Shown here: positions 17,713 through 24,692 of the stretch, piece after piece
Layout of the letters: each line of letters starts with the position of its first letter
How positions within the stretch are numbered: position 1 is the first letter of the stretch
NCBI RefSeq assembly: GCF_030147005.1
Contig: NZ_JASLAW010000187.1
Location: 1 to 44,355, forward strand
Direction: 5' to 3'
Source: Pseudomonas sp.
GTDB lineage: Bacteria > Pseudomonadota > Gammaproteobacteria > Pseudomonadales > Pseudomonadaceae
Length of the DNA stretch: 44,355 nucleotides
Program-made: the position numbers and the translations under genes
The notes under the pieces: model-generated
Databases searched by the model: none
The model's input: the letters and a program-made list of their open reading frames with translations, nothing else
What the model was told of the DNA's origin: nothing

Positions 17713-17726
17713 GTCATATGCTTGAC
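17713..17726. promoter_or_regulatory. FleQ-box-like palindrome 2 upstream of pslA
   Basis: GTCATATGCTTGAC keeps both outer half-sites of the FleQ consensus (GTCA and TTGAC) with a diverged centre. Its centre is 61 bp from box 1, about six helical turns, so both would face the same side of the DNA. Weaker than box 1; called mainly because of the pairing. Confidence 0.5.
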
Positions 17727-17844
17727 GTTCCTGGTGCTGGCACTTGGCTTTGGGGAGGTGATTTTGAGTGTAGAAACAAATGTGAGAATTTTCCTGCCGG
17801 CTGCGAAAAGGTTTTTTCGTGTGGCAGAAAAAGGGGACACGCAG

Positions 17845-17870
17845 GGGCGAATTGCGTAAAGCAATCGCCC
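17845..17870. terminator. hairpin after the TonB receptor gene
   Basis: GGGCGAATTGC, a 5-base loop (GTAAA), then GCAATCGCCC forms a stem with one bulged A, starting 14 bases after the stop of the minus-strand receptor gene. On the minus strand a CCCCTTTTT stretch follows about 10 bases later rather than a direct T-tract. It may be a weak terminator insulating psl from the iron-uptake operon upstream. Confidence 0.45.
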
Positions 17871-17883
17871 TTGGGAGGGAGGA

Positions 17884-20367
17884 TTAGAACGCGCCTTTCA
17901 CACTGACGGTGAAATTGCGCGGTTCGCCATAAAAATTACCCCAGGACGCTGTGCCCACGGTTTGATAGTAATTTTTATCGAAGAGGTTTTTGCCGTTCAG
18001 CGCGATGGTCCAAGTGTCATCCACACGGTACGCCAAGCGTGCATCCCACACGGTGTAACCGGCCTGCTCGAGCTTGATGCCCTGCACCCGATAATTGCTG
18101 CTCTGTGCATTGACGCCGGCCCCCACGCTCCACTTGGCCAGTGCACCCTCAAGCTGGTAATCGCCCCACAGGCGCAGCATGTGCCGGGGCACATAGGTAT
18201 TGGAGGCGCCACCTTCAAGGCTGCTGTCGATGTTCTTCAGCGATTTGGTCTGGGTGTAGGTGTAGCCGCCGGAAACCTGCAGGCGCTCGAGCACTTGGCC
18301 GCTGACTTCGGCTTCGACGCCCTGGGCGCGCACTTTGCCGGTGTCGGTATAGCAATAACCATCGGCGGAGGTCGGGCAAGAACTCAGGAAGTCGGTCTCG
18401 GCGCCGTTTTTCTCGACCGCACGAAACAGCGCCAGGGAGCTGTTGAGGCGCCCGTCGAACCATTCGCCCTTGATGCCCAGCTCGTAGTTGTTCCCGATTT
18501 TCGGTTTGAGCGCCGCGCCATCGGCCGTTGCATAGGAACTCTGCGGCTGGAAGATATCGGCGTAGCTGGCGTATACCGACAGGTGCTCGTCGAGGTCGTA
18601 GATCAGCGCGGCGAAAGGGGTGACTTCGCCGGTCTCCCGGGTATGCGCGTCCTGCACGCTCCATTCGCCCCAGCCCAGGGTATTGGACTGGCGGCGATTG
18701 TCGTACCAGCTCACGCGGCTGCCCACGATAAACATCAACGGCTCGGCCAGGCGCAGGCGCAGGGTGGCGTAGGTGCCGTATTGCGTGGCGGTTTCCTTGA
18801 CCGTGCCGCCGCGGTACATGTTCGGCCAGAAGGTGCCATTGGCCGGCTCCGGAAAGTGGTGGTCGGGCTGGTAGATGCTCTGGCGTCCGGGCAGGTTCTG
18901 GATGGCATAGATGTCGTCCTGGGTACCCCGGCTGCCGTTGGCTCCGAGGATCAACTCATGTTCCAGGCCGAAGGCTTCGAATTTTCCGTCCACGTAGGCG
19001 TCGAGGCCGAAGTCTTTATGGTCGTAATCCATCAGGGCCGCATAGGAATTGGCGGTGGGCAGCGGGTCGCCGTAAGCGATGGTGCCCTCGCTGGCGGCGT
19101 ACTTGGTGTCTTGCAGATTACGGCTGTGCACGGCGGCGACTTTAACTTTCCAGTCATCGTTGAAGTGATGAGTGAGGTCGGCGAAGAACGTGGCGCGCCG
19201 GCTTTGCCAGTCGTTCCAGGATTGGCCCAGGCACGTGGAGCGGCTGAGCTTGGCGCTTTTCCCGTCGCTGTAGCGCGGCAAGCCGCCCCAGCACGGGCTG
19301 GCGTCAACGTCTTCATAGCTGGCGCCCAGGCCCAGGGTGGTGTCGGTATCGAGGTCGACGTCCAGCGCGCCGTAAAACGCCCGGTCCTTGCGCTTGGAAA
19401 TATCCATATAGGCGCCGCGATCCTGTTGGCTGAATGCCACGCGGCCACGCACCGTGCCGCTGTCATTGAGCGGGCCGCCGGTGTCGACATCGGCGCGGTA
19501 GTTGTCCCACGTGCCGGCGGACAGCGACAGGCTGGACGTCGGCCTGGCCTGCGGCCGCTTGCGCACGAAATTCACCGCACCGCTGGCGGTGCCGGCGCCC
19601 TTGAGCATGCCGGCCGCGCCTTTGAGCACTTCCACGCGGTCATAAATCGCCATGTTGGCGCTGAAGCTGTCGGCCTGCACGTAGTCTTTACCCATGTCCA
19701 GCGGCACGCCGTCGTATTGGTACTGGCCGAGCATCTTGAATCCGCGGGAATAGAAATACTTGCCACCCATGGGCGATTCATAGGTGGTGATCCCCGGCGT
19801 GCGCTCCATTACGTCGTCGATGGTGGTGACGTTCTGGTCGTCCATCAATTGGCGAGTCATCACGCTCACCGACTGCGGTGTTTCGCGCAGGCTGTGTTCG
19901 CCTTTGCCAATGGTGACCGCACCGGTGGTGTAGGAACCGGTGCCGTCGGTGATTGCTCCCAGGCGTTCACCGGTGACCAGCGTGGCGCCCAGGTTCAGCG
20001 CGCCGGCCTCGGCCGTTTGCGGTAGCAGCAGCCAGGTGCTGCTGCCCTGACGTTGGGCTTGCAGGCCCTGGCCCCGCAGCAATTGGCCCAAGGCGTGTTC
20101 ACGGTCAAAGCTGCCGTTGAGCCCGCTGCTGTTCTTGCCGGCCACGCTGGTAGCGTCGTAAGACAGGCTGATGCCGGCCTGGCGCGCGAATTGGTCAAGG
20201 GCCGAGGCGAGCGGGCCGGGGGCGATCCGCCAGTCACGGGCCTGGGTATCGGCAGCGCTGTCGGCCATCGCCGCCAGGGGCAGGCTGGCACCGCCCAGGC
20301 AGACACCGAACAGGGCGGCCTGTACCGCGTGCTTGAGGGATAAACGTGTGGAGGGGAACGCTTGCAT
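17884..20367 (-). CDS. transducer-type TonB-dependent siderophore receptor
   Basis: An 827-residue outer-membrane receptor. It has a signal peptide (about residues 1-36), then an STN signalling domain (about 45-110, beginning WRIAPGPLASALDQFARQAG), a plug domain with ETPQSVSVMTRQLMDDQN and PGITTY, and a 22-strand beta-barrel ending in Phe. The STN domain marks it as a transducer that signals to an anti-sigma factor (FpvA/FoxA/FecA type). The plug is followed by a conserved GAAGMLKGAGTASGAVN stretch. The siderophore cannot be told from sequence; the plug and barrel resemble hydroxamate or pyoverdine-type receptors. It lies 102 bases downstream of the fecR-like gene in the same operon order (fecI, fecR, receptor). 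Confidence 0.92.
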   Translation of the reverse strand: MQAFPSTRLSLKHAVQAALFGVCLGGASLPLAAMADSAADTQARDWRIAPGPLASALDQFARQAGISLSYDATSVAGKNSSGLNGSFDREHALGQLLRGQGLQAQRQGSSTWLLLPQTAEAGALNLGATLVTGERLGAITDGTGSYTTGAVTIGKGEHSLRETPQSVSVMTRQLMDDQNVTTIDDVMERTPGITTYESPMGGKYFYSRGFKMLGQYQYDGVPLDMGKDYVQADSFSANMAIYDRVEVLKGAAGMLKGAGTASGAVNFVRKRPQARPTSSLSLSAGTWDNYRADVDTGGPLNDSGTVRGRVAFSQQDRGAYMDISKRKDRAFYGALDVDLDTDTTLGLGASYEDVDASPCWGGLPRYSDGKSAKLSRSTCLGQSWNDWQSRRATFFADLTHHFNDDWKVKVAAVHSRNLQDTKYAASEGTIAYGDPLPTANSYAALMDYDHKDFGLDAYVDGKFEAFGLEHELILGANGSRGTQDDIYAIQNLPGRQSIYQPDHHFPEPANGTFWPNMYRGGTVKETATQYGTYATLRLRLAEPLMFIVGSRVSWYDNRRQSNTLGWGEWSVQDAHTRETGEVTPFAALIYDLDEHLSVYASYADIFQPQSSYATADGAALKPKIGNNYELGIKGEWFDGRLNSSLALFRAVEKNGAETDFLSSCPTSADGYCYTDTGKVRAQGVEAEVSGQVLERLQVSGGYTYTQTKSLKNIDSSLEGGASNTYVPRHMLRLWGDYQLEGALAKWSVGAGVNAQSSNYRVQGIKLEQAGYTVWDARLAYRVDDTWTIALNGKNLFDKNYYQTVGTASWGNFYGEPRNFTVSVKGAF

Positions 20368-20439
20368 GACCGCGGATGCTCCTGAAGAAGTGGATAAAAT
20401 CCGGCCTGTTGATCGGCCTTTCCTTACAGGTCGAGCGGC

Positions 20440-20458
20440 AATGAGAATTCACCTCATT
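20440..20458. promoter_or_regulatory. inverted repeat between fecR and the receptor gene
   Basis: AATGAG, AATTCAC, CTCATT is a perfect 6-bp inverted repeat just after the fecR stop and about 75 bases before the receptor start. It overlaps a partial Fur-like heptamer (TGAGAAT). It could be a regulatory site for separate receptor expression or a small hairpin. The GGAAAGG at about 20420 on the minus strand would suit an ECF iron-starvation -35 element, but no matching -10 was fixed. Confidence 0.3.
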
Positions 20459-20469
20459 TATTTTTACGG

Positions 20470-21420
20470 TTAAGCCCGCGACGACAACGTCACCCAATAG
20501 CGGCTGCGGTAGGTCAGGTTGACCGGCAACGACTGGGCCAGCAATGTGAGTACTTGATCGGTGTCGTCCAGTTGATAGGTGCCCGATACCCGCAGCGCGG
20601 CCACGGCTTCGCTGCAACGCACCAAGCCGTTTCGGTAACGGCCCAGTTCGGCCAGGAAGTCATCCAGGCGCATGTTGTGGGCGCTGATCACACCCTCGCT
20701 CCAGGCCCAGGGGTCGAGGCCGTTGGCCGGGGCAGGGCGTACGCCGTTGCGGTCGAACACCACCGGCTCGCCGGGCTTGATCACTTGGCGCGCATGAGCG
20801 GCATGGCTGTCGGCAAACACCGCCACCACACCTTGCTGCACCGCCAGCAGCGTGCCTTGGGATTCTTCGCGCACCACAAAGCGCGCGCCGAGGGCGCTCA
20901 GGTAACCGTCGCGGGTGTGCACCCAGAACGGGCGAGTATCGGCGCCGGTACTGGCCATCACCTCACCCTGGCGCAGGCTCACCAGCCGCCGTTCGCTGTT
21001 CAGCGCGACGTCGATCGCGCTGGCGCTGTTGAGTTGGACCTTGCTGCCCGCGTCCAATGCCACCCAGCGCCGCTCGCCGGTGGCGGTGCGGTAGTCGGCC
21101 ATCAGCGCGGGCAGGGGCGTGTAGTCGCGGCCCAGCCAGGTCAAACCGGCGGCGCCGGCAAGCAGCCCGAGCAGCTTCAAGCCTTCACGTCGGCTGATGC
21201 GTTGACGCGCGCCGTCCAGTGCCTGGCGACTGATGCGGGCGGGCAATTGGCTGAAGTCGTCATTCATCGTCGCCACTTGTTGCCACGCCAGTTGATGCGC
21301 GGTGCTGGTGTGCAGCCACTGCTCGAAGGCCGCGGTGCTGGCGTCGTCAGCGCTGTTGAAGCGCAGTTTGATCATCCATTGGATCGCCTGGTCCACCAGG
21401 CGCGGGTCAGGATTGGGCAT
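20470..21420 (-). CDS. FecR-family anti-sigma factor
   Basis: A 316-residue inner-membrane sigma regulator. The N-terminal cytosolic domain (about residues 1-70) has the FecR_N pattern (VDQAIQWMIKLRF, AFEQWLHTSTAHQLAWQQV) that holds the ECF sigma factor. Next come SRREGLKLLG (residues 76-85) and one hydrophobic helix, a twin-arginine-type signal-anchor, then the periplasmic FecR domain and a C-terminal STN-like segment (VSGTYQLDDTDQVL). Start: ATG 21420, overlapping the sigma gene by 14 bases; translation upstream is open but belongs to the sigma gene. It receives the signal from the receptor's STN domain. Confidence 0.9.
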   Translation of the reverse strand: MPNPDPRLVDQAIQWMIKLRFNSADDASTAAFEQWLHTSTAHQLAWQQVATMNDDFSQLPARISRQALDGARQRISRREGLKLLGLLAGAAGLTWLGRDYTPLPALMADYRTATGERRWVALDAGSKVQLNSASAIDVALNSERRLVSLRQGEVMASTGADTRPFWVHTRDGYLSALGARFVVREESQGTLLAVQQGVVAVFADSHAAHARQVIKPGEPVVFDRNGVRPAPANGLDPWAWSEGVISAHNMRLDDFLAELGRYRNGLVRCSEAVAALRVSGTYQLDDTDQVLTLLAQSLPVNLTYRSRYWVTLSSRA

Positions 21421-21922
21421 AACGCAACCGATAACAGGCATGCAGCGCCTTGGACAGGTCGCGCTCCACCGTGGCCTTGGAAACCCCCAGCCGCAGGGCG
21501 ATTTGCGGGCAGGTCAGGCCGTCCAGTTGAGCCAACAGGAACGCCTCACGCACTCGCGGTTTGAGTTGATCGAGCAAACGGTCGATGCGCTCCAGGCTGT
21601 CGAGGATCAGCAAGCGGGTTTCCTCGGAGGGCACCTCGGCCTGCGGGAAACACGCAAGGCTTTCCAGATAGGCGCGCTCCAGTTCACGGCGCCGGTATTG
21701 GTCGATCATTAGGCTGCGGGCAATGCTGCTCAGGTAAGCGCGGGGTTGTTGCAATGTCTGCTGCTTGCGCGCGTTGAGCAGGCGCACGAAGGTTTCCTGC
21801 GCCAGGTCGGCGGCGTGCTCGCGGCAACCGGTGCGCCGGCTCAACCAGCCGCGCAGCCAGGCATGATGGGTGTGGTACAGCTGGCCGATGGCGGCATGGT
21901 CCAGTGGGTGATCGCTCGACAT
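21407..21922 (-). CDS. FecI-type ECF sigma factor
   Basis: A 171-residue ECF (extracytoplasmic function) sigma factor of the iron-starvation group. Region 2 has DLAQETFVRLL and the RAYLSSIARSLMIDQYRRREL core-binding/-10 segment. Region 4 has LDGLTCPQIALRLGVSKATV, the -35 recognition helix-turn-helix. Start: ATG 21922 with AGG six bases upstream; ATG 21928 sits directly on that AGG. A Fur box lies about 28 bases upstream, so expression should rise in low iron. It should drive the receptor gene downstream when the siderophore is bound. Confidence 0.9.
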   Translation of the reverse strand: MSSDHPLDHAAIGQLYHTHHAWLRGWLSRRTGCREHAADLAQETFVRLLNARKQQTLQQPRAYLSSIARSLMIDQYRRRELERAYLESLACFPQAEVPSEETRLLILDSLERIDRLLDQLKPRVREAFLLAQLDGLTCPQIALRLGVSKATVERDLSKALHACYRLRYAQS

Positions 21923-21949
21923 GGGCATCCTGGCGCAGCAGTCTTAATT

Positions 21950-21968
21950 GATAATGTTTCGCATTCTA
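21950..21968. promoter_or_regulatory. Fur box upstream of the fecI-type gene
   Basis: GATAATGTTTCGCATTCTA matches the 19-bp Fur consensus GATAATGATAATCATTATC at 13 positions, including the first seven bases. It lies about 28 bases before the sigma factor start, where Fur with Fe2+ would block transcription. The match is counted by eye. Confidence 0.7.
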
Positions 21969-22039
21969 GTCGTAGGATGTAGGAATGGGCAATGACAGCA
22001 AAATCCCAGGCAAGCCAGCGCCCCCAGAAAAGCCGGCAC

Positions 22040-22720
22040 TCAACCCAGGCGAGCCGCCGCCCGCGCCACGATCTCCCCACGCACTTTGCGCGAGTGCGCC
22101 GTGCGCTTGTTGGCTTCCACCAGCACATGCTCCGGCGCGGTCTCCGGGCGGCCCGCATCAAATGGCGGGGCCGGTGCATATTCGATTTGCAGCTGCACCA
22201 ATTGCGCCGCCGCTTCGCTGTACAACTCCGCCGCCAGGGTCAGCGCAAAGTCGATCCCCGCCGTAATCCCGCCGCCGGTAAACAGGTTGCCGTCACGTAC
22301 TACGCGGGCGTGCACCGGGATGGCGCCTAATGGCGCGAGCAGGTCGTGGTAGGCCCAGTGCGTGGTGGCCTTGCGACCGCGCAGCAAACCCGCCGCGCCC
22401 AGGACCAGCGCGCCGGTGCACACCGAGGTCATGTAGCGCACGGTTTGCGCCTGGGCCTTGAGGAAGTCCAACGTGGTGGGGTCTTCCATCAACGCGCCGA
22501 CACCGGCACCGCCAGGCACGCAGAGCACGTCCAGGTTCGGGCAGTCGGCATAGGTGATGGTCGGCGTGAACACCAGGCCGGTGCTGGAAGTGACGGGCGC
22601 CAAGTCTTGCCACACCAGGTGCAGCTTCACATCCGGCAGCGAACCGAGCACGTCATAAGGGCCGGTCAGGTCCAGTTGCTGGATGCCGGGAAAAAGCAGG
22701 AAACCGATATGCAAGGTCAT
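22040..22720 (-). CDS. inhA: isonitrile hydratase (DJ-1/PfpI family)
   Basis: A 226-residue protein closely resembling InhA of P. putida, which hydrates isonitriles to N-formamides. It starts MTLHIGFLLFPGIQQLDLTG with Asp17 in place, and has VTSSTGL, the catalytic Cys101 in TSVCTGALVLG, and TTHWAYHDLL. Start: ATG 22720 with GGAG eight bases upstream; the frame is open further but the extension is not conserved-looking and crosses the divergent regulator's start. Cytosolic. Divergent from a regulator of the same fold 90 bases away. Confidence 0.9.
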   Translation of the reverse strand: MTLHIGFLLFPGIQQLDLTGPYDVLGSLPDVKLHLVWQDLAPVTSSTGLVFTPTITYADCPNLDVLCVPGGAGVGALMEDPTTLDFLKAQAQTVRYMTSVCTGALVLGAAGLLRGRKATTHWAYHDLLAPLGAIPVHARVVRDGNLFTGGGITAGIDFALTLAAELYSEAAAQLVQLQIEYAPAPPFDAGRPETAPEHVLVEANKRTAHSRKVRGEIVARAAARLG

Positions 22721-22810
22721 GAGTGAAGCTCCAGTGAAGGGGTAGACGGCTTCACTGTAGAGGCCTAGGCTTTGGCGAATACGCCATTGAGCCCACAGAT
22801 CACGCCAATC

Positions 22811-23776
22811 ATGCCCAGAATCATTCATGTCCTCGCGTTCGATAATGCCCAGGTGCTCGATGTCACCGGGCCTCTGCAGGTATTTGCTTCAGCCAACGAC
22901 CTGGCCCGCCAGCGTGGTTTGCCTTTGCCCTATGCGGTGAATGTGATCGCGGACCAGGTGAAACCGGTGATGACCTCTGCAGGCCTGGCGCTGGTGGCCG
23001 ACCCGCTGCCCGCCGTCGATCAGCCCTGCGACACCGTGGTGATCGCCGGCGGTTGGGGCGTATACGGTGCCGCCGAAGACCCGGCGCTGGTGCATTGGGT
23101 GCGGGAAAAATCGCGTCACACAAGGCGCATGGCGTCGGTCTGCACCGGTGCTTTTCTGCTGGCTGCCAGTGGCCTGCTCGACGGTTGCCGCGTGGCCACG
23201 CACTGGACCCGCTGCGAAGAACTGGCGCGCAAGTTTCCCGCGCTGACGGTGGAGCCCAACCCGATTTTTATCCAGCAAGGCGCGCTGTGGACCTCGGCCG
23301 GTGTAACCGCCGGTATCGACCTGTGCCTGGCCTTAGTGGAGGAGGACCTCGGGCGCGCCGTCGCCCTGGAAGTGGCGCGGCACTTGGTGGTGTTTCTCAA
23401 ACGTCCTGGCGGGCAGTCGCAATTCAGCGTGACCTTGTCCCTGCAAAAGAGCGACAGCCGCTTTGCCGAGTTACACGCCTGGATCGCCGAGCACCTGACG
23501 TTGGACCTGAGTATTTCCACCCTGGCCGCCCAGGCCGGCATGAGCGAGCGCAGCTTTGTGCGCCACTACCGCGCCGAAACCGGCCAGACGCCGGCGCGGG
23601 CCGTGGAGTTGATACGTGTGGAAAGCGCACGTCGGCAATTGGCGGACAGCACCACCTCGATCAAACGCATCGCCGTGCACTGCGGGTTTGGCTGTGAAGA
23701 GACTTTGCGGCGCAGTTTCCTGCGGGCGCTGTCGGTGACGCCCCAGGCCTATCGCGAACGGTTTTCACCGGTGTAG
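22811..23776 (+). CDS. GlxA-type AraC regulator with DJ-1/PfpI sensor domain
   Basis: A 321-residue transcription factor. Residues 1-~190 form a DJ-1/PfpI domain with DVTGP (Asp17) and a conserved nucleophile-elbow Cys111 in ASVCTGAFLLAAS. Residues ~215-315 form an AraC HTH domain with STLAAQAGMSERSFVRHYRA and the second helix-turn-helix SIKRIAVHCGFGCEETLRRS. Start: ATG 22811; a TTG at 22772 is in frame but unlikely. It probably controls the divergent inhA gene. Its end overlaps the convergent hydrolase gene by 12 bases. Confidence 0.88.
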   Translation: MPRIIHVLAFDNAQVLDVTGPLQVFASANDLARQRGLPLPYAVNVIADQVKPVMTSAGLALVADPLPAVDQPCDTVVIAGGWGVYGAAEDPALVHWVREKSRHTRRMASVCTGAFLLAASGLLDGCRVATHWTRCEELARKFPALTVEPNPIFIQQGALWTSAGVTAGIDLCLALVEEDLGRAVALEVARHLVVFLKRPGGQSQFSVTLSLQKSDSRFAELHAWIAEHLTLDLSISTLAAQAGMSERSFVRHYRAETGQTPARAVELIRVESARRQLADSTTSIKRIAVHCGFGCEETLRRSFLRALSVTPQAYRERFSPV

Positions 23777-24667
23777 CAATTCCTGCAAAGCGGCCAGGGT
23801 AACCTGCGGCGCTTCCTGAGGAATATTGTGGCCTACGCCGGGCAACATTTGCCGTCGATAAAACCCGCTGAAATGCGCGACATCGTCATCTTCTTCTGAA
23901 GGCGGCCCCACGCCGTCATCGGCACCGCACAGCGAAATGCTCGGCACCGAAATCGGCGGTTGCAGGGCCAATGCCTGCTCGATGAACTCCAGCGCGGGGT
24001 CCCCCGGTGCATACATGAACCGATGGCGGTAGGAGTGGATCACCACCTCGACGAAATCCGGGTTATCGAACGACGGCGCGGTTTGCCCATACAGGCTCGG
24101 CCCCTGCGCCCAGGACGGTGACCACAACGACCACAACAGCGCGCACAGTTCCCGCCGGTTGGCGGTCAGGCCATCCACGCCGCGCTGGGTGTGAAAGTAA
24201 TACTGGTACCACAAGCGATGTTCTGTCGCGGGCGCCCGCGGTTTTAGTGACTGGGCGATGTCCTGGATGTTGTAGCCGTCTGCGGTCACCAACCCGCGCA
24301 CCCGTTCCGGCCACAGCGCCGCGACGATACACGCGGCGCGCCCACCCCAGTCGTAGCCGGCCAGGGTGGCGCAGGGAATGGACAGCGCATCCATGAAGTC
24401 CAGCAAGTCCTTGCCCAGCGCCGCCTGCTGACCGGAGCGCATGACCTGCTCGTTGATAAAGCGCGTCGGGCCGTAACCGCGCAGGTAGGGCACCAGCACG
24501 CGATAACCCTGTTCGGCCAGGCCCGGAGCGATGTCGTCGTAGGCGCGTGGGTCGTAGGGGAAACCGTGCAGCAGGATCACCGGCTCACCCTCGACCGGGC
24601 CGTGGGTTTCATAGGCGATATCGAGCATGGAAGTGCGCACGTAGAGCAGCGGGGCGAGGGGGGTCAT
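23765..24667 (-). CDS. alpha/beta-hydrolase (epoxide-hydrolase-like)
   Basis: A 300-residue alpha/beta-hydrolase. It has the oxyanion motif LLHGFPYD, the YLRGYGPT segment and AGYDWGGRAA, in which Asp is at the nucleophile elbow (G-x-D-x-G), typical of epoxide hydrolases and haloalkane dehalogenases. The base His is in PGVGHNIPQEAP near the C-terminus. No signal peptide. Start: ATG 24667 with AGGAG eight bases upstream. It is the last gene of a minus-strand operon (SDR, GH15, hydrolase) and starts 25 bases after the GH15 stop. Substrate unknown. Confidence 0.87.
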   Translation of the reverse strand: MTPLAPLLYVRTSMLDIAYETHGPVEGEPVILLHGFPYDPRAYDDIAPGLAEQGYRVLVPYLRGYGPTRFINEQVMRSGQQAALGKDLLDFMDALSIPCATLAGYDWGGRAACIVAALWPERVRGLVTADGYNIQDIAQSLKPRAPATEHRLWYQYYFHTQRGVDGLTANRRELCALLWSLWSPSWAQGPSLYGQTAPSFDNPDFVEVVIHSYRHRFMYAPGDPALEFIEQALALQPPISVPSISLCGADDGVGPPSEEDDDVAHFSGFYRRQMLPGVGHNIPQEAPQVTLAALQELLHR

Positions 24668-24692
24668 GGTCGACTCCTGAGCATTGCTGAAA

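Larger units (their letters stand above)
17491..17883 (-). promoter_or_regulatory. pslA leader and promoter region
   Basis: About 390 bases without a gene, read on the minus strand towards pslA. It holds the two FleQ-type palindromes, the hairpin after the receptor gene, and several ANGGA motifs of the RsmA/CsrA type: AAGGA near 17638, ATGGA near 17590 and AGGGA in the pslA ribosome binding site. In P. aeruginosa psl is known to be controlled by FleQ with c-di-GMP, and its mRNA by RsmA. No sigma70 promoter could be fixed with confidence. Confidence 0.6.

Noticed and set aside
17962..20025. Long plus-strand reading frame (687 codons) opposite the TonB receptor gene
   Set aside because: Shadow of a high-G+C gene; the minus-strand receptor has clear domains and a ribosome binding context, while the shadow protein has no recognisable motif.
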